NCBI RefSeq assembly: GCF_001938985.1
Contig: NZ_MKIN01000020.1
Coordinates: forward strand, 372,001-436,000
DNA from: Gillisella taibaishanensis
Lineage (GTDB): Bacteria; Pseudomonadota; Alphaproteobacteria; Rhizobiales; Rhizobiaceae
Reading direction: 5' to 3'
Length of the DNA stretch: 64,000 bases
Part shown: positions 44,901 to 52,778 of the stretch, in pieces
Numbering within the stretch: the stretch's first letter is position 1
Layout: each line of letters opens with the position of its first letter
Position numbers and translations under genes: made by a program
Notes under the pieces: generated by a model
The model's database searches: none
Told to the model about the DNA's origin: nothing
Seen by the model: the letters and a program-made list of their open reading frames with translations, nothing else

Positions 44901-45855
44901 TGGCGGCAACACGGTCCAGAATCTCTCGGCGCAACCTGCCCAGCCGGATGCCGCCAAGGCCGCTTTTGCGCCGCCGCAAGATGCAGCTGCAAAGCCGCTG
45001 TTCGATGTTCCCGCCGATCTGTCGCCGCCGTCGCTCGTCACAGCAGCCAAGGCCGGCGATCCGGCTGCGCTGTTTGAAATCGGCTCGCGCTACATGGAAG
45101 CCCGGGGCCTGCCGGGCGATGTCTCGCAGGCCGCCGTCTGGTTCCAGCGAGCTGCCGACCTCGGTCTCGCGCCGGCCCAGTACCGGCTTGCCGGGCTTTA
45201 CGAAAAAGGTACCGGTGTTCAGCGGGATCTGGTCAAGGCAAGACAGCTCTACAGCCAAGCGGCAGAGGCCGGCAATGCCAGCGCCATGCATAATCTCGCC
45301 GTGCTCTATGCATCGGGTGGTGATGGCAAGCCGGATATGGATGCCGCCGCGAAATGGTTTTCGAAGGCCGCCGAGCTTGGCGTTACCGACAGCCAGTTCA
45401 ATCTCGCCGTGCTTTATGCCCGTGGCAGCGGTGTGAAACTTGACCTCGAAGCGTCCTACAAGTGGTTTGCGCTTGCCGCCCGCGCCGGCGATAAGGATGC
45501 TGCCGCCAAGCAGGAGGAAGTCGCCAAGGCCTTGCAGCCGGCCGCCTTGGAGCGCGCCAAAGCAAGCGTCCAGCAGTGGCAACCCACCCCTGTCGACGCC
45601 AATGCCAATAGCGTCAACCAGCCGGACGAATGGGTCGGCAAGGGCCTGAAGACCGGCAGCGTCGACATGGAAAAGGCGATCCGCAATATCCAAGCCATTC
45701 TCAACAAGAACGGCTTCAATGCAGGTGAGCCCGATGGCAAACTCGGTACCCGCACGGTTGCCGCCATCAAGTCCTTCCAAAGCTCCGTCGGCCAGGAGCC
45801 GAACGGCAAGGTTTCCAACGAGCTCGTCAAGGCGCTGCTCGCCCACAACCGCTGA
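41983..45855 (+). CDS. podJ: polar organising protein PodJ-like
   Basis: 1,290 residues with PodJ architecture. A long cytoplasmic coiled-coil region (about 1-660) is rich in repeating ELISRAI-type segments such as LEERLDDLARML and LDQFGQLDRRLDEISR. A charged linker follows, then one membrane segment at about 862-881 (RRPILMAVGALLLAALAVTAV). The periplasmic part has Pro/Ala-rich linker, Sel1-type repeats at about 1020-1180 (ALFEIGSRYMEARGLPGDVSQAAVWFQRAAD and similar) and a C-terminal PG_binding_1 domain (about 1227-1289, GEPDGKLGTRTVAAIKSFQSS). PodJ localises polarity and division proteins; in Agrobacterium it is needed for the growth-pole to old-pole transition. Divergent from the fatty-acid operon. 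Anchoring in the wall via the PG domain is inferred. Confidence 0.9.
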   Translation: MNGQRSSSQGYRAPDQMASRHADPRQAEVRPGEPRSAGASSLDALSRTIEGLEARIEGLMNGMAAAPRDSRLPSDPVFAEPAPTPERFDPLAEIRARQRALEASRPSTPAGTIGSQPAAAEDRPLEKTSSRRMPVLELAPELAAPSRPAATPMDFQSALSTLRADLRQDISDSLAGEIGTLRAEMRDIRRLAEDGREAAGLRDDFVRMADSIDRIGHAVTPDATAQTDALRADFEDLRSLIDGLARGGTTPAVEARWSALETRLDAIDPERIQQDLLQLAYRLDDIKQQLGSIGDVRSVRLLEDKLIAIAKALEHIGQHLEPNSQAMLDQFGQLDRRLDEISRAISVTGRHNGAATDPRLIERLEDRIATIAHHLELISEQTAGLGTNDLGQELGERIEALSHKIEDLAHQQATQRLEERLDDLARMLDLSRRDSLQPELTGYLSDISRKIDALDHGSLTDKLAEQIAVIGRRIDEIDQHPVASPVDENLLRSLDDRLYSIAARLDETASAPLGDGTAIAGLEQQIAHLSALISASPLTDQGERIEGRMAALEDYLATSDEYIVEAARQAAEAVMDSYSRKNPLLDQQALPDQTAETLAVLADHLRHLEDISRGGEERSHRTFEALHQTLVQIAEKLDQMDRRATVATPVVEPQPEAASIFSAEAKTAGSDDTLPSEFGSAKTAYDGDRAPAIYPDKPLPDADADAGRPSLLAGLGRRLKPQAKKAKPAKQQGKNSDAASAPTAVATPTRQRVEDAPSIDPADILPPEEANELLEPGSGKPDVRKILEKVRARQAANGSTSAESSHASDTVKPAGADDRMDFIAAARRAAQAAAQETERSARPGRMSLADEVKGASAFSRYRRPILMAVGALLLAALAVTAVKNLTRHSDGPTPAVQAPAAPAPPNAAPYNAAPAAEALPSQAPQQIKAVETLPSQAQPAPESTEAETETRSAPVIPVTSPPGQASLSAAPIDGGNTVQNLSAQPAQPDAAKAAFAPPQDAAAKPLFDVPADLSPPSLVTAAKAGDPAALFEIGSRYMEARGLPGDVSQAAVWFQRAADLGLAPAQYRLAGLYEKGTGVQRDLVKARQLYSQAAEAGNASAMHNLAVLYASGGDGKPDMDAAAKWFSKAAELGVTDSQFNLAVLYARGSGVKLDLEASYKWFALAARAGDKDAAAKQEEVAKALQPAALERAKASVQQWQPTPVDANANSVNQPDEWVGKGLKTGSVDMEKAIRNIQAILNKNGFNAGEPDGKLGTRTVAAIKSFQSSVGQEPNGKVSNELVKALLAHNR

Positions 45856-46309
45856 CGGTTCCGTCCGAGCCTTTCAGACGGGCTTGGGCGCGAACTCATC
45901 GAATGGCCTTTGCGGTGGTGAACAGGCGCGAAGCAGGCTCTAAGCTGCATGAGCAAATGCGCAGATCTTGATCTTCTGCTTGCAGCGCCAGGATTTGCTT
46001 CTAAACTCGGGCTGAGAGACTTGCGCTCCTGCGTCATTGCCCATTGTGGCGAGTATGATGGGTACGGTGATGCGCATCCGACATTTTCTGGGGGCTTTGC
46101 CCCTAAATCCACCCGGATTTAAGGAATGATGCTGTAAACAGTGACAGTCCGCTGGCATGGTGTGAGGCCATGGCGGCGCGATCGAGTATTTTGACAGCAT
46201 GATTTTGCCGAAGTGACATGCGCATTGGCCAAACTATGCTTCAAGAGAGACACCTTAGGACCGACGGTTTGATCCTATCGAACCAAGAGCGGTTCTATCG
46301 TTTGTGGGG
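45856..46309. other. intergenic region downstream of podJ
   Basis: About 450 bases with no supportable gene. It contains a weak hairpin just after the podJ stop (CCGTC/GACGG), a half copy of the rhizobial palindrome at 46105-46136, and AT-rich sequence before the TauE/SafE gene. I see no promoter I would assign. Confidence 0.5.
46105..46136. repeat. palindromic intergenic repeat, partial copy B
   Basis: AAATCC-ACCC-GGATTT at 46105-46120 forms the centre and the right arm AAGGAATGATGCTG follows, matching the right half of the palindrome at 36092-36145 (GATTTAAGAAATTATGCAGT). The left arm is diverged. The rest of the 45.9-46.3 kb gap has no gene. Confidence 0.6.
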
Positions 46310-47239
46310 ATGGCCGTGACGATTTACCTGCCGATTGCGGAACTGTCGGTGAATATTTTCATCATCCTCGGCATGGGCGCGGCTGTCGGCTTTCTCTCGG
46401 GCATGTTTGGCGTCGGCGGCGGCTTTCTGATCACCCCGCTTTTGATCTTCTATAATATTCCGCCGATCGTCGCGGTCGCCACCGGCGCTAATCAGGTGGT
46501 TGCCTCGTCCGTATCGGGCGCGATGAGCCATTTCCGCCGAGGTTCTCTCGACCTGAAACTCGGCTGCGTGCTTCTGGCGGGCGGTCTTGCCGGCGCCTCG
46601 CTCGGCATGTGGATCTTTGTTGCCTTGCGCAAGCTCGGTCAGATCGACCTGTTCATCTCGATCCTCTACGTGGTTCTGCTCGGCTCGATCGGCACGCTGA
46701 TGCTCTGGGAAAGCATTGGGGCGCTGCGGCGCGCGGCGCGCAAGCAGCCGATTGCGGTGCGTCGGCCCGGCCATCACAACTGGGTGCATCGGCTGCCCTT
46801 CAAGATGCGCTTCAAGAAATCGAAGATCTACCTGAGCGCGGTGCCTATCCTGACGCTCGGCTTTCTCGTCGGCGTGCTCACGCCAATGGGTATTGGCGGC
46901 GGTTTCATTCTGGTGCCGGCGATGATCTATCTGCTGCGCATCCCCACCAATGTCGTGGTCGGCACGTCGCTGTTCCAGATCATTTTCGTCAGCGCCTTCA
47001 CCACCATTGCTCAGGCCAAGGCCAATTACTCCGTCGATATCGTGCTCGCCTTCATGCTGATGATTGCCGGTGTGATCGGGGCGCAATATGGCGTGCGCGT
47101 TGGGCAGAAGCTGCGCGGCGAACAGCTGCGGGCCCTGCTTGGCCTGCTGGTCATGGCCGTCGGCCTGCGTCTTGCCATTGAACTGGTGATGACGCCTGGT
47201 GACGCCTATTCCATCGTAGTCGGGAGTTCCGGGCGATGA
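46310..47239 (+). CDS. TauE/SafE (TSUP) family membrane exporter
   Basis: 309 residues, seven to eight membrane segments. Both halves carry the glycine motifs of the family: GMFGVGGGFLITPLLIFY (about 30-48) and GVLTPMGIGGGFILVPAMIYL (about 188-209). Members move sulfite, sulfoacetate or other organosulfonates. ATG 46310 follows a weak GTGGGG. Its end overlaps the TIGR02186 gene by four bases (ATGA), so they form an operon. The pairing TauE/SafE plus TIGR02186 is recurrent in alphaproteobacteria, suggesting a two-component export or sensing unit. Confidence 0.9.
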   Translation: MAVTIYLPIAELSVNIFIILGMGAAVGFLSGMFGVGGGFLITPLLIFYNIPPIVAVATGANQVVASSVSGAMSHFRRGSLDLKLGCVLLAGGLAGASLGMWIFVALRKLGQIDLFISILYVVLLGSIGTLMLWESIGALRRAARKQPIAVRRPGHHNWVHRLPFKMRFKKSKIYLSAVPILTLGFLVGVLTPMGIGGGFILVPAMIYLLRIPTNVVVGTSLFQIIFVSAFTTIAQAKANYSVDIVLAFMLMIAGVIGAQYGVRVGQKLRGEQLRALLGLLVMAVGLRLAIELVMTPGDAYSIVVGSSGR

Positions 47240-48057
47240 GGCTGCCCCGGCTCTTCGTCCTGACCATCTGCACCGTTCTTGCAGGTGCCGCTCTTGGCAT
47301 CGGCCCGGCGCTGGCGCAGATCCCGTTTCTGACGCCTGACAGTACGGGCAAGGAAACGCTGGAGATTGGCACCTCGACCAACGAAATCGCCATCACCTCG
47401 GATTTTCGCGGTGCCGACCTCACCGTGTTCGGCGCGCTCAACAATGTCGACCAGCTGCTGCTGGCCATCGGCCAGTATGATGTGGTGGTGACGCTGGAAG
47501 GTCCCAGGGAAGCCGCGACCGTGCGGCGCAAGGAACGTTTCCTCGGTATCTGGGTCAACCGTCAGTCGCTGACCTTCGACCGTGTGCCGACTTCCTATTC
47601 CGTTGCCAGCACGCGCCCAGTGGACGCGATCGCCCCGCCCGAGGTGCTGAACGAACTGGGAATCGGTGTCGATCATCTGCCGCTGACGCCGACGGGCCAT
47701 TTTATCGGCGATATCAACATGGGCGAATTCCGCAGTGCCTACCGCCGGCTACAGGAAGGTAGCGGCCTTTATCAGGATGGCGATACCGGCATCCGGTTCG
47801 TTTCCACCAATCTGTTTCGGGCCAGTCTGCGGTTGCCGGCCAATATCCCCGATGGCGTCCATGTCGTGCACGCCTATCTCTTCAAGAGCGGCGGCTTTCT
47901 TGCTCAAAAGGATCTTCGTTTGCGCGTCGTTAAAACCGGCGTCGAACAGGCGATCACCGATGCCGCCCGCAATCAGCCTCTGTCCTACGGCGCATTCGCG
48001 GTGCTTTTAGCCCTCATCACCGGCTGGACCGCAAGCCTGGTGTTCCGCAAGGACTGA
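47236..48057 (+). CDS. TIGR02186-family membrane-anchored periplasmic protein
   Basis: 273 residues. Signal peptide (VLTICTVLAGAALGIGPALAQ, cleavage near residue 27), a mostly beta periplasmic region (TNEIAITSDFRGADLTVFGAL; VSTNLFRASLRLPANIPDGV), and a C-terminal membrane helix (YGAFAVLLALITGWTASLVF) with the charged tail RKD. This matches the TIGR02186 family of unknown function. Overlaps the TauE/SafE gene by four bases and lies just before the PHO-box promoter of the phosphatase. Confidence 0.85.
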   Translation: MRLPRLFVLTICTVLAGAALGIGPALAQIPFLTPDSTGKETLEIGTSTNEIAITSDFRGADLTVFGALNNVDQLLLAIGQYDVVVTLEGPREAATVRRKERFLGIWVNRQSLTFDRVPTSYSVASTRPVDAIAPPEVLNELGIGVDHLPLTPTGHFIGDINMGEFRSAYRRLQEGSGLYQDGDTGIRFVSTNLFRASLRLPANIPDGVHVVHAYLFKSGGFLAQKDLRLRVVKTGVEQAITDAARNQPLSYGAFAVLLALITGWTASLVFRKD

Positions 48058-48091
48058 CGGCCGTTTTCTGCAATGATCACGCAATCGTGCG

Positions 48092-48126
48092 TTGTCATCT
48101 GCTTGTCATGTCCGCCCCCTAACAGT
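48092..48126 (+). promoter_or_regulatory. PHO box and -10 upstream of alkaline phosphatase
   Basis: TTGTCAT-CTGC-TTGTCAT (48092-48109) is a PHO box with two identical 7-mers and a 4-base spacer, one base off the CTGTCAT consensus in each half. A TAACAGT -10 element begins ten bases after it (48120-48126), the spacing of PhoB-activated promoters. It would start transcription about 180 bases before the phosphatase ATG. The repeats are exact, which makes chance unlikely. Confidence 0.9.
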
Positions 48127-48181
48127 CCCCCCAAGACCCGCCGTCGATGCAGCGGAAATCGGAAATTTTCAGCAAATGAGC

Positions 48182-48225
48182 CGCGGATTTGAAAAAACCG
48201 GGCTTCAGGAGCCATGTAATCCGCG
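48182..48225 (+). other. leader hairpin in the phosphatase mRNA
   Basis: An 8-bp stem CGCGGATT/AATCCGCG encloses a 28-base loop within the predicted 5' UTR. There is no T tract after it, so it is not an intrinsic terminator. Function unknown. Confidence 0.45.
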
Positions 48226-48310
48226 ATTTCTCGCCGGTTGACGGTTGTTCTCGGGCAGATTTGTAGGCCTGCCCGTCATCATCAATTTCCGCATACCGGG
48301 GGATTTCATC

Positions 48311-50062
48311 ATGCGCACTTTCCTTGCAGCACTTTTAGCCACGACGGTTCTGGTCGGCGGCGCCCAGGCAGCCACGGTCTATCCGCTGGACCGCGCCACC
48401 ATTCTCAACGGCTCGCCCTTCGACTTCAAGGTCGAGCTGAAATCCGTGGTCAAGCCGGAGGACGTCAAGGTAACCGTCAACGGACAGGACTATAAGGCGG
48501 TCTTCGGCAATCAGGCGCAGTTCGTCGCCGAGGAAAAGGGCAAGGAAGACAAGATTCTCGGCTCCGCCCTGATCCTGCGCGACATCAAGCTGCCGGCCGG
48601 CAGCTACAAGGTCGAAGTTGCCGCCGGCGACGAGAAGAAGTCGGTTACTTGGGACGTTTATGCAACCGCTCAGAAGCCGGTTGCCAAGAACATCATCTTC
48701 TTCCTCGGCGATGGCCTTTCGGTTGCCCATCGCACCGGCGCCCGCATCATGTCGAAGGGTATGACCGAGGGCAAGGCAAACGGTCACCTCAACATGGACA
48801 CGCTCGACCGGATGGCCTTTATCGGCACGTCCTCGACCAACGCGATCGCCACCGACAGCGCCAATACCATGTCGGCCTACATGACCGGCCACAAGACCGC
48901 CGTTAACGCGCTGGGCGTCTATGCCGACCGTACGCCGAACACGCTCGACGACCCCAAGGTGGAGACCATTGCCGAAGCGCTGCGCCGCACGACCAAGAAG
49001 TCGATCGGCATCGTTTCTCCGGCTGAAATCGAAGATGCAACGCCGGCCGCCGTCGTTGCCCATACCCGCGCCCGCGCCGACAAGGCCGAAATCGTTGGCA
49101 TGATGTACGCTGTTAAGCCGGACGTCATCCTCGGCGGTGGATCGGCCTATTTCCTGGCCAAGGAAGTTCCGGGTTCCAAGCGCAAGGACGACAAGGACTA
49201 TATCAAGCTGTTCAAGGAGGCCGGCTATACGCTTGCGACTTCCAAGACCGAACTTGGCACCGTCGCCGGCAATTCCGACAAGCTGCTCGGCCTGTTCCAT
49301 ACGGGCAATATGGACACGATCCTCGACCGCAAATTCCTGAAGAAGGGCACGGTCGACAAATTCCCGGACCAGCCGGGCCTGGTCGACATGACCAAGGTTG
49401 CGCTGGACAAGCTGTCCAAGAACTCGGAAGGCTTCTTCCTGATGGTCGAGGGCGCATCGATCGACAAGATGTCCCATCCGATGGACTGGGACCGTGCGAT
49501 GTATGAAACCATCGAATTCGACCAGGCCGTCGGCGTTGGCCTCGAGTTTCTGAAGTCCCACCCAGACACGCTGATCGTCGTTACCGGCGACCACACCCAT
49601 GGCATTTCTGTCATCGGCACCATCGATGACGACAAGCCGGGCACCGAGATGCGTGAAAAGGTTGGCGTTTACGCCGATGCCGGCTTCCCGAACTATGAGG
49701 ACAAGGACGGCGACGGCTTCCCTGACAAGGTCGACGTTTCGCGCCGCCTGGCCGTGTTCTCGTCCAACTTCCCGGATTATTACGAGACCTTCCGCCCGAA
49801 GATGGACGGCCCGTTCGAGCCTTCGATCCAGAACGAGAAGAAGCAATACGTCGCCAACGAAGCCTATAAGAACGTGCCCGGCGCCGTTCTGCGCGAAGGC
49901 AACCTGCCGCGCTCGGCCGATACCGCCGTCCATGCCGTCGACGATGTCGTGCTGCAGTCCACCGGCGCCGGTTCTGAAGGCTTCAAGGGTTATATGGAAG
50001 AAAGCGACGTCTATAAGGTCCTGGTCGACTCCTTCGCACTTGGCCCGAAATCGACCAACTAA
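48311..50062 (+). CDS. alkaline phosphatase (PhoA superfamily)
   Basis: 583 residues. Signal peptide about 1-20 (RTFLAALLATTVLVGGAQA). An N-terminal beta domain (about 21-120, RATILNGSPFDFKVEL) precedes the alkaline phosphatase fold: metal ligand FFLGDGLS, nucleophile Ser183 in ATDSANT, VEGASIDKMSH, and VVTGDHTHG. The N-terminal extra domain is not in E. coli PhoA. Expected to release phosphate in the periplasm under phosphate starvation. A PHO box lies about 200 bases upstream. Start chosen at 48311 because the signal peptide begins there. A strong terminator follows. Confidence 0.93.
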   Translation: MRTFLAALLATTVLVGGAQAATVYPLDRATILNGSPFDFKVELKSVVKPEDVKVTVNGQDYKAVFGNQAQFVAEEKGKEDKILGSALILRDIKLPAGSYKVEVAAGDEKKSVTWDVYATAQKPVAKNIIFFLGDGLSVAHRTGARIMSKGMTEGKANGHLNMDTLDRMAFIGTSSTNAIATDSANTMSAYMTGHKTAVNALGVYADRTPNTLDDPKVETIAEALRRTTKKSIGIVSPAEIEDATPAAVVAHTRARADKAEIVGMMYAVKPDVILGGGSAYFLAKEVPGSKRKDDKDYIKLFKEAGYTLATSKTELGTVAGNSDKLLGLFHTGNMDTILDRKFLKKGTVDKFPDQPGLVDMTKVALDKLSKNSEGFFLMVEGASIDKMSHPMDWDRAMYETIEFDQAVGVGLEFLKSHPDTLIVVTGDHTHGISVIGTIDDDKPGTEMREKVGVYADAGFPNYEDKDGDGFPDKVDVSRRLAVFSSNFPDYYETFRPKMDGPFEPSIQNEKKQYVANEAYKNVPGAVLREGNLPRSADTAVHAVDDVVLQSTGAGSEGFKGYMEESDVYKVLVDSFALGPKSTN

Positions 50063-50076
50063 ATCATTCTATCTCG

Positions 50077-50114
50077 GCTCCGGGCGCTGCATGTTGCGCC
50101 CGGAGCATTTTATT
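50077..50114 (+). terminator. intrinsic terminator of the phosphatase gene
   Basis: An 11-bp perfect stem GCTCCGGGCGC/GCGCCCGGAGC with an 8-base loop, followed by ATTTTATT. It ends the phosphatase transcript 15 bases after the stop codon and separates it from the next operon. Confidence 0.92.
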
Positions 50115-50141
50115 ATTGATTATTAGCGTGTCGGGCCGGTC

Positions 50142-50609
50142 ATGAGGACATTCACCAGCGTATCTCTCCGCAGACGAGACAGTCTTGCTCTCCTGGGCCT
50201 TGGGGCGCTGGGCCTGATGCCGGGCGTGGCACGGGCGGCACGACCGCTGATCGATTTTGACCATCTCTACGGCAAGGTCGGCGTGCTGGGCCTGGAGTTT
50301 TCCGATACCGTCAAACAGGCTGCCGGCAAGCAGGTGGCGATGCGCGGCTTCATGGCGCCGCCTTTGAAGGCGGAAGCGACTTTCTTCGTGCTGACCGAAA
50401 TCCCGATGGCGCTGTGCCCTTTCTGCTCGTCAGATGCGGACTGGCCGGACAATATCGTCGTCGTCTATCTCAATGCCAAGCAAACCTTCGTACAGCCCGG
50501 CACACAGATCGAGGTGGTTGGCACCTTGGAGATGGGCTCCTGGACCGATCCGGAAACCGGCTTCGTGAGCCTGTTGCGGCTTAAAAATGCCACCTATGGT
50601 ACGGTCTGA
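50142..50609 (+). CDS. Tat-exported OB-fold-like protein next to an ABC system (DUF3299-like)
   Basis: 155 residues. N-terminal twin-arginine-like leader RRRDSLALLGLGALGLMPGVARA. The mature part has VAMRGFMAPPLKAEATFFVLTEIPMALCPFCSSDADWPDNIVVVYL and VVGTLEMGSWTDPETGFVSLLRL, similar in shape to DUF3299 proteins, which accompany zinc-uptake ABC systems in vibrios; the CPFC pair could bind a metal or form a disulfide. It is 5 bases from the ATPase gene and likely co-transcribed. Periplasmic localisation inferred; function unknown. Confidence 0.72.
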   Translation: MRTFTSVSLRRRDSLALLGLGALGLMPGVARAARPLIDFDHLYGKVGVLGLEFSDTVKQAAGKQVAMRGFMAPPLKAEATFFVLTEIPMALCPFCSSDADWPDNIVVVYLNAKQTFVQPGTQIEVVGTLEMGSWTDPETGFVSLLRLKNATYGTV

Positions 50610-50613
50610 GCCA

Positions 50614-51315
50614 ATGATGGCGCTTACTCTTGATGATGTCTCCGTCCGTTATGCTGACACGGCGAAACCGGTTTTGACGATAGCGTCGCTCGACCTCCCG
50701 GCCGGCGGGCAGCTTGCGATTACCGGCGGCTCTGGCTCGGGCAAAAGCACGCTCGTCAATGTCATCACCGGCCTGGAGCGCTTGCGCCAAGGCCATGCGC
50801 GGTGGAACGGCACGGATCTCGCAACGCTGTCCGAAGGCGCGCGTGACCGGTTTCGTGCGGCGCATATCGGCCTCGTCATGCAAGACTTTCATCTTTTCCC
50901 CGGCCTGTCGGCTCTCGACAACATTCTGCTGCCCGCCCGGCTCTCCCGGGTGGCTACAACCGAGTGCGTGGCGCGGGCGCAGGACCTGATGGGCCGCTTC
51001 GGGCTTGAGCGGTCGCAGCAGCCTGTCGAGACCATGTCGCGCGGAGAGATGCAGCGCGTCGCTGTGGCCCGCGCTGTGCTGAGAAAGCCGGGCGTGATCA
51101 TTGCGGACGAGCCGACCGCCAGCCTGGATGTCGAGGCAGGTGCCGCCGTTGCCGATCTGCTGCTGGATCTTGCCGAGACCGAAGGCAGCACTCTTGTCGT
51201 CGTCTCCCACGACGCCCGTCTCGTCGAGCGCTTGCCTCGGCGGATCGAACTCAAGAACGGCGTGATTGTGCATGACACCGCAGGGAGCCACAAACCTGCC
51301 GGAGGTGATGCATGA
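50614..51315 (+). CDS. ABC transporter ATP-binding protein (LolD/MacB type)
   Basis: 233 residues. Walker A GGSGSGKS (39-46), Walker B VIIADEPTASLD, D-loop and switch His (VVVSHDARLVERL). The signature motif is MSRGEMQRVAVARA, a variant of LSGGQ. It pairs with the following FtsX-fold permease, the mechanotransmission class. Start at ATG 50614 avoids overlap with the preceding stop at 50609; an in-frame ATG at 50587 lies inside that gene. Overlaps the permease start by four bases (ATGA). Confidence 0.88.
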   Translation: MMALTLDDVSVRYADTAKPVLTIASLDLPAGGQLAITGGSGSGKSTLVNVITGLERLRQGHARWNGTDLATLSEGARDRFRAAHIGLVMQDFHLFPGLSALDNILLPARLSRVATTECVARAQDLMGRFGLERSQQPVETMSRGEMQRVAVARAVLRKPGVIIADEPTASLDVEAGAAVADLLLDLAETEGSTLVVVSHDARLVERLPRRIELKNGVIVHDTAGSHKPAGGDA

Positions 51316-52586
51316 TCCGCTTCGTTCTCGCCGATCTCCGCCGTCTCTGGGCAGGAGCCCTGGTGATCTGCCTTCTGGTGGCATTGTCGACGGCACTGGG
51401 CGTTGCCGTCACATTGCAGGAGAGGGCGCTTCGCCTCGGCAGTGCCCGGGCGGCTGACAAGTTTGATCTTGTGATCGGTGCGGCCGGTTCGGAAACCCAA
51501 TTGGTGCTGTCCTCGGTCTTTCTACAGCCTTCGCCTTTGCCACTCCTGCCGGGCACGGTTCTCGCGGGCCTGCAGACCGATCCACGGGTTGAGTGGGCGG
51601 CTCCGGTCGCCTTCGGTGACAGCTTTGCCGGTTATCCAATCGTGGGTACGACAACCCGCCTGATTGCGGCGACCACTCCGGGCTTTGCCGAGGGGAAGAT
51701 GTTTACCCACGAAGGCGAGGCGCTTGTTGGTGCCGATGTGGCGCTGAAGACAGGCGACACGGTCAAGCCCATGCACGGCACCGCAGCCGAAGGCGGTCAT
51801 ACCCATGGCGAACTCGCTTATCATGTCGTCGGTCGCCTGAAGGCAACGGGCACCGCTTGGGACCGCGCCATTCTGGTGCCGGTACAGGCGGTCTGGCATA
51901 TTCACGGTCTCGGCGAGGAGCATGAAGACGATCATGACCACGCCCAGAACGGCGCCGCGCATGAGGAACATGATGACGGCCATGACGATCACGATCATCA
52001 TGGTCACATCGATCCGGATGCGCCGATCAGCGAGCAGTTCGACGCTCAAGACCCAGGCGTTCCGGCGATCCTCGTCAAGCCCAAGACCATTGCTGCCGCC
52101 TATAAGCTGCGCCAGGACTATCGCAACGATCGCACGCTCGGCGTCTTTCCCGGCGAGGTCCTGACCAAGCTTTATGCGACGCTTGGCGATGCAAAACTTG
52201 TCCTCTCACTCGTTGCCGCTGGTGCGCAGGTGCTGGTGGCAGGCGCACTGTTGCTGGTGACGGTGGTGCATATCGGCCAGCGCCGCAAGCAGATCGGCGC
52301 GCTCAGGGCCTTCGGCGCACCTCGCCTGTCGGTCTTCCTGATCGTCTGGCTGGAACTGTTCAGCCTGTTTCTCACCGGTATCGGTCTTGGCGTCGGGCTT
52401 GGCTATGGCGCGGCAAGGGCAATTTCGCAGGCGGTCAAGCAAGGCAATGGCTTTGATCTTCCTGTGGAATTCCTCCATCAGGACGCTTGGCAGATCGGCG
52501 TCATGCTGATGTTTGCCGCCCTGCTCTCCGCCCTGCCGGCCTGGCTTGCCTATCGCCAGTCCCCGGTGGCGGCCCTGCGTTCGTGA
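51312..52586 (+). CDS. FtsX-like ABC permease with histidine-rich periplasmic loop
   Basis: 424 residues. An N-terminal membrane segment (about 5-30) is followed by a large extracytoplasmic domain (about 35-290), then three C-terminal membrane helices with the FtsX-family stretch VHIGQRRKQIGALRAFGAP. Within the periplasmic domain, about residues 196-233, is a run of His, Asp and Glu such as HEDDHDHAQN and DDHDHHGHID, with about a dozen histidines, and GGHTHGELAYH lies just before it. Such loops usually bind zinc, nickel or copper. GGAGGTGATGC precedes the ATG. Forms an operon with the ATPase and the upstream exported protein. Confidence 0.85.
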   Translation: MIRFVLADLRRLWAGALVICLLVALSTALGVAVTLQERALRLGSARAADKFDLVIGAAGSETQLVLSSVFLQPSPLPLLPGTVLAGLQTDPRVEWAAPVAFGDSFAGYPIVGTTTRLIAATTPGFAEGKMFTHEGEALVGADVALKTGDTVKPMHGTAAEGGHTHGELAYHVVGRLKATGTAWDRAILVPVQAVWHIHGLGEEHEDDHDHAQNGAAHEEHDDGHDDHDHHGHIDPDAPISEQFDAQDPGVPAILVKPKTIAAAYKLRQDYRNDRTLGVFPGEVLTKLYATLGDAKLVLSLVAAGAQVLVAGALLLVTVVHIGQRRKQIGALRAFGAPRLSVFLIVWLELFSLFLTGIGLGVGLGYGAARAISQAVKQGNGFDLPVEFLHQDAWQIGVMLMFAALLSALPAWLAYRQSPVAALRS

Positions 52587-52778
52587 CGACAGGACAGCAT
52601 CGCGCGTTTCATCAAGCGAGCGATGCTGTGGCGCTCCAAATTATGCTGTAGGCACCGGCAAAAACGTTTCTGTTGCGTCACATAACCTTCATTGCCCGGC
52701 GATATGGAAGCCGTGTCGATATGCTGAGTCGCGGACGGTTTGCCCATGGGGCGGGCCTTGGCTCTTGAGGGGGTAATA

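Noticed and set aside
48335..49933. 532-codon antisense frame opposite the alkaline phosphatase
   Set aside because: Overlaps a motif-rich gene entirely and has no family resemblance.
50115..50141. A Zur box upstream of the histidine-rich ABC operon
   Set aside because: The 28 bases are AT-rich but do not form the expected inverted repeat.
52675..52692. Second PHO box upstream of the acid phosphatase
   Set aside because: Only about nine of fourteen bases match the consensus halves; too weak to list.
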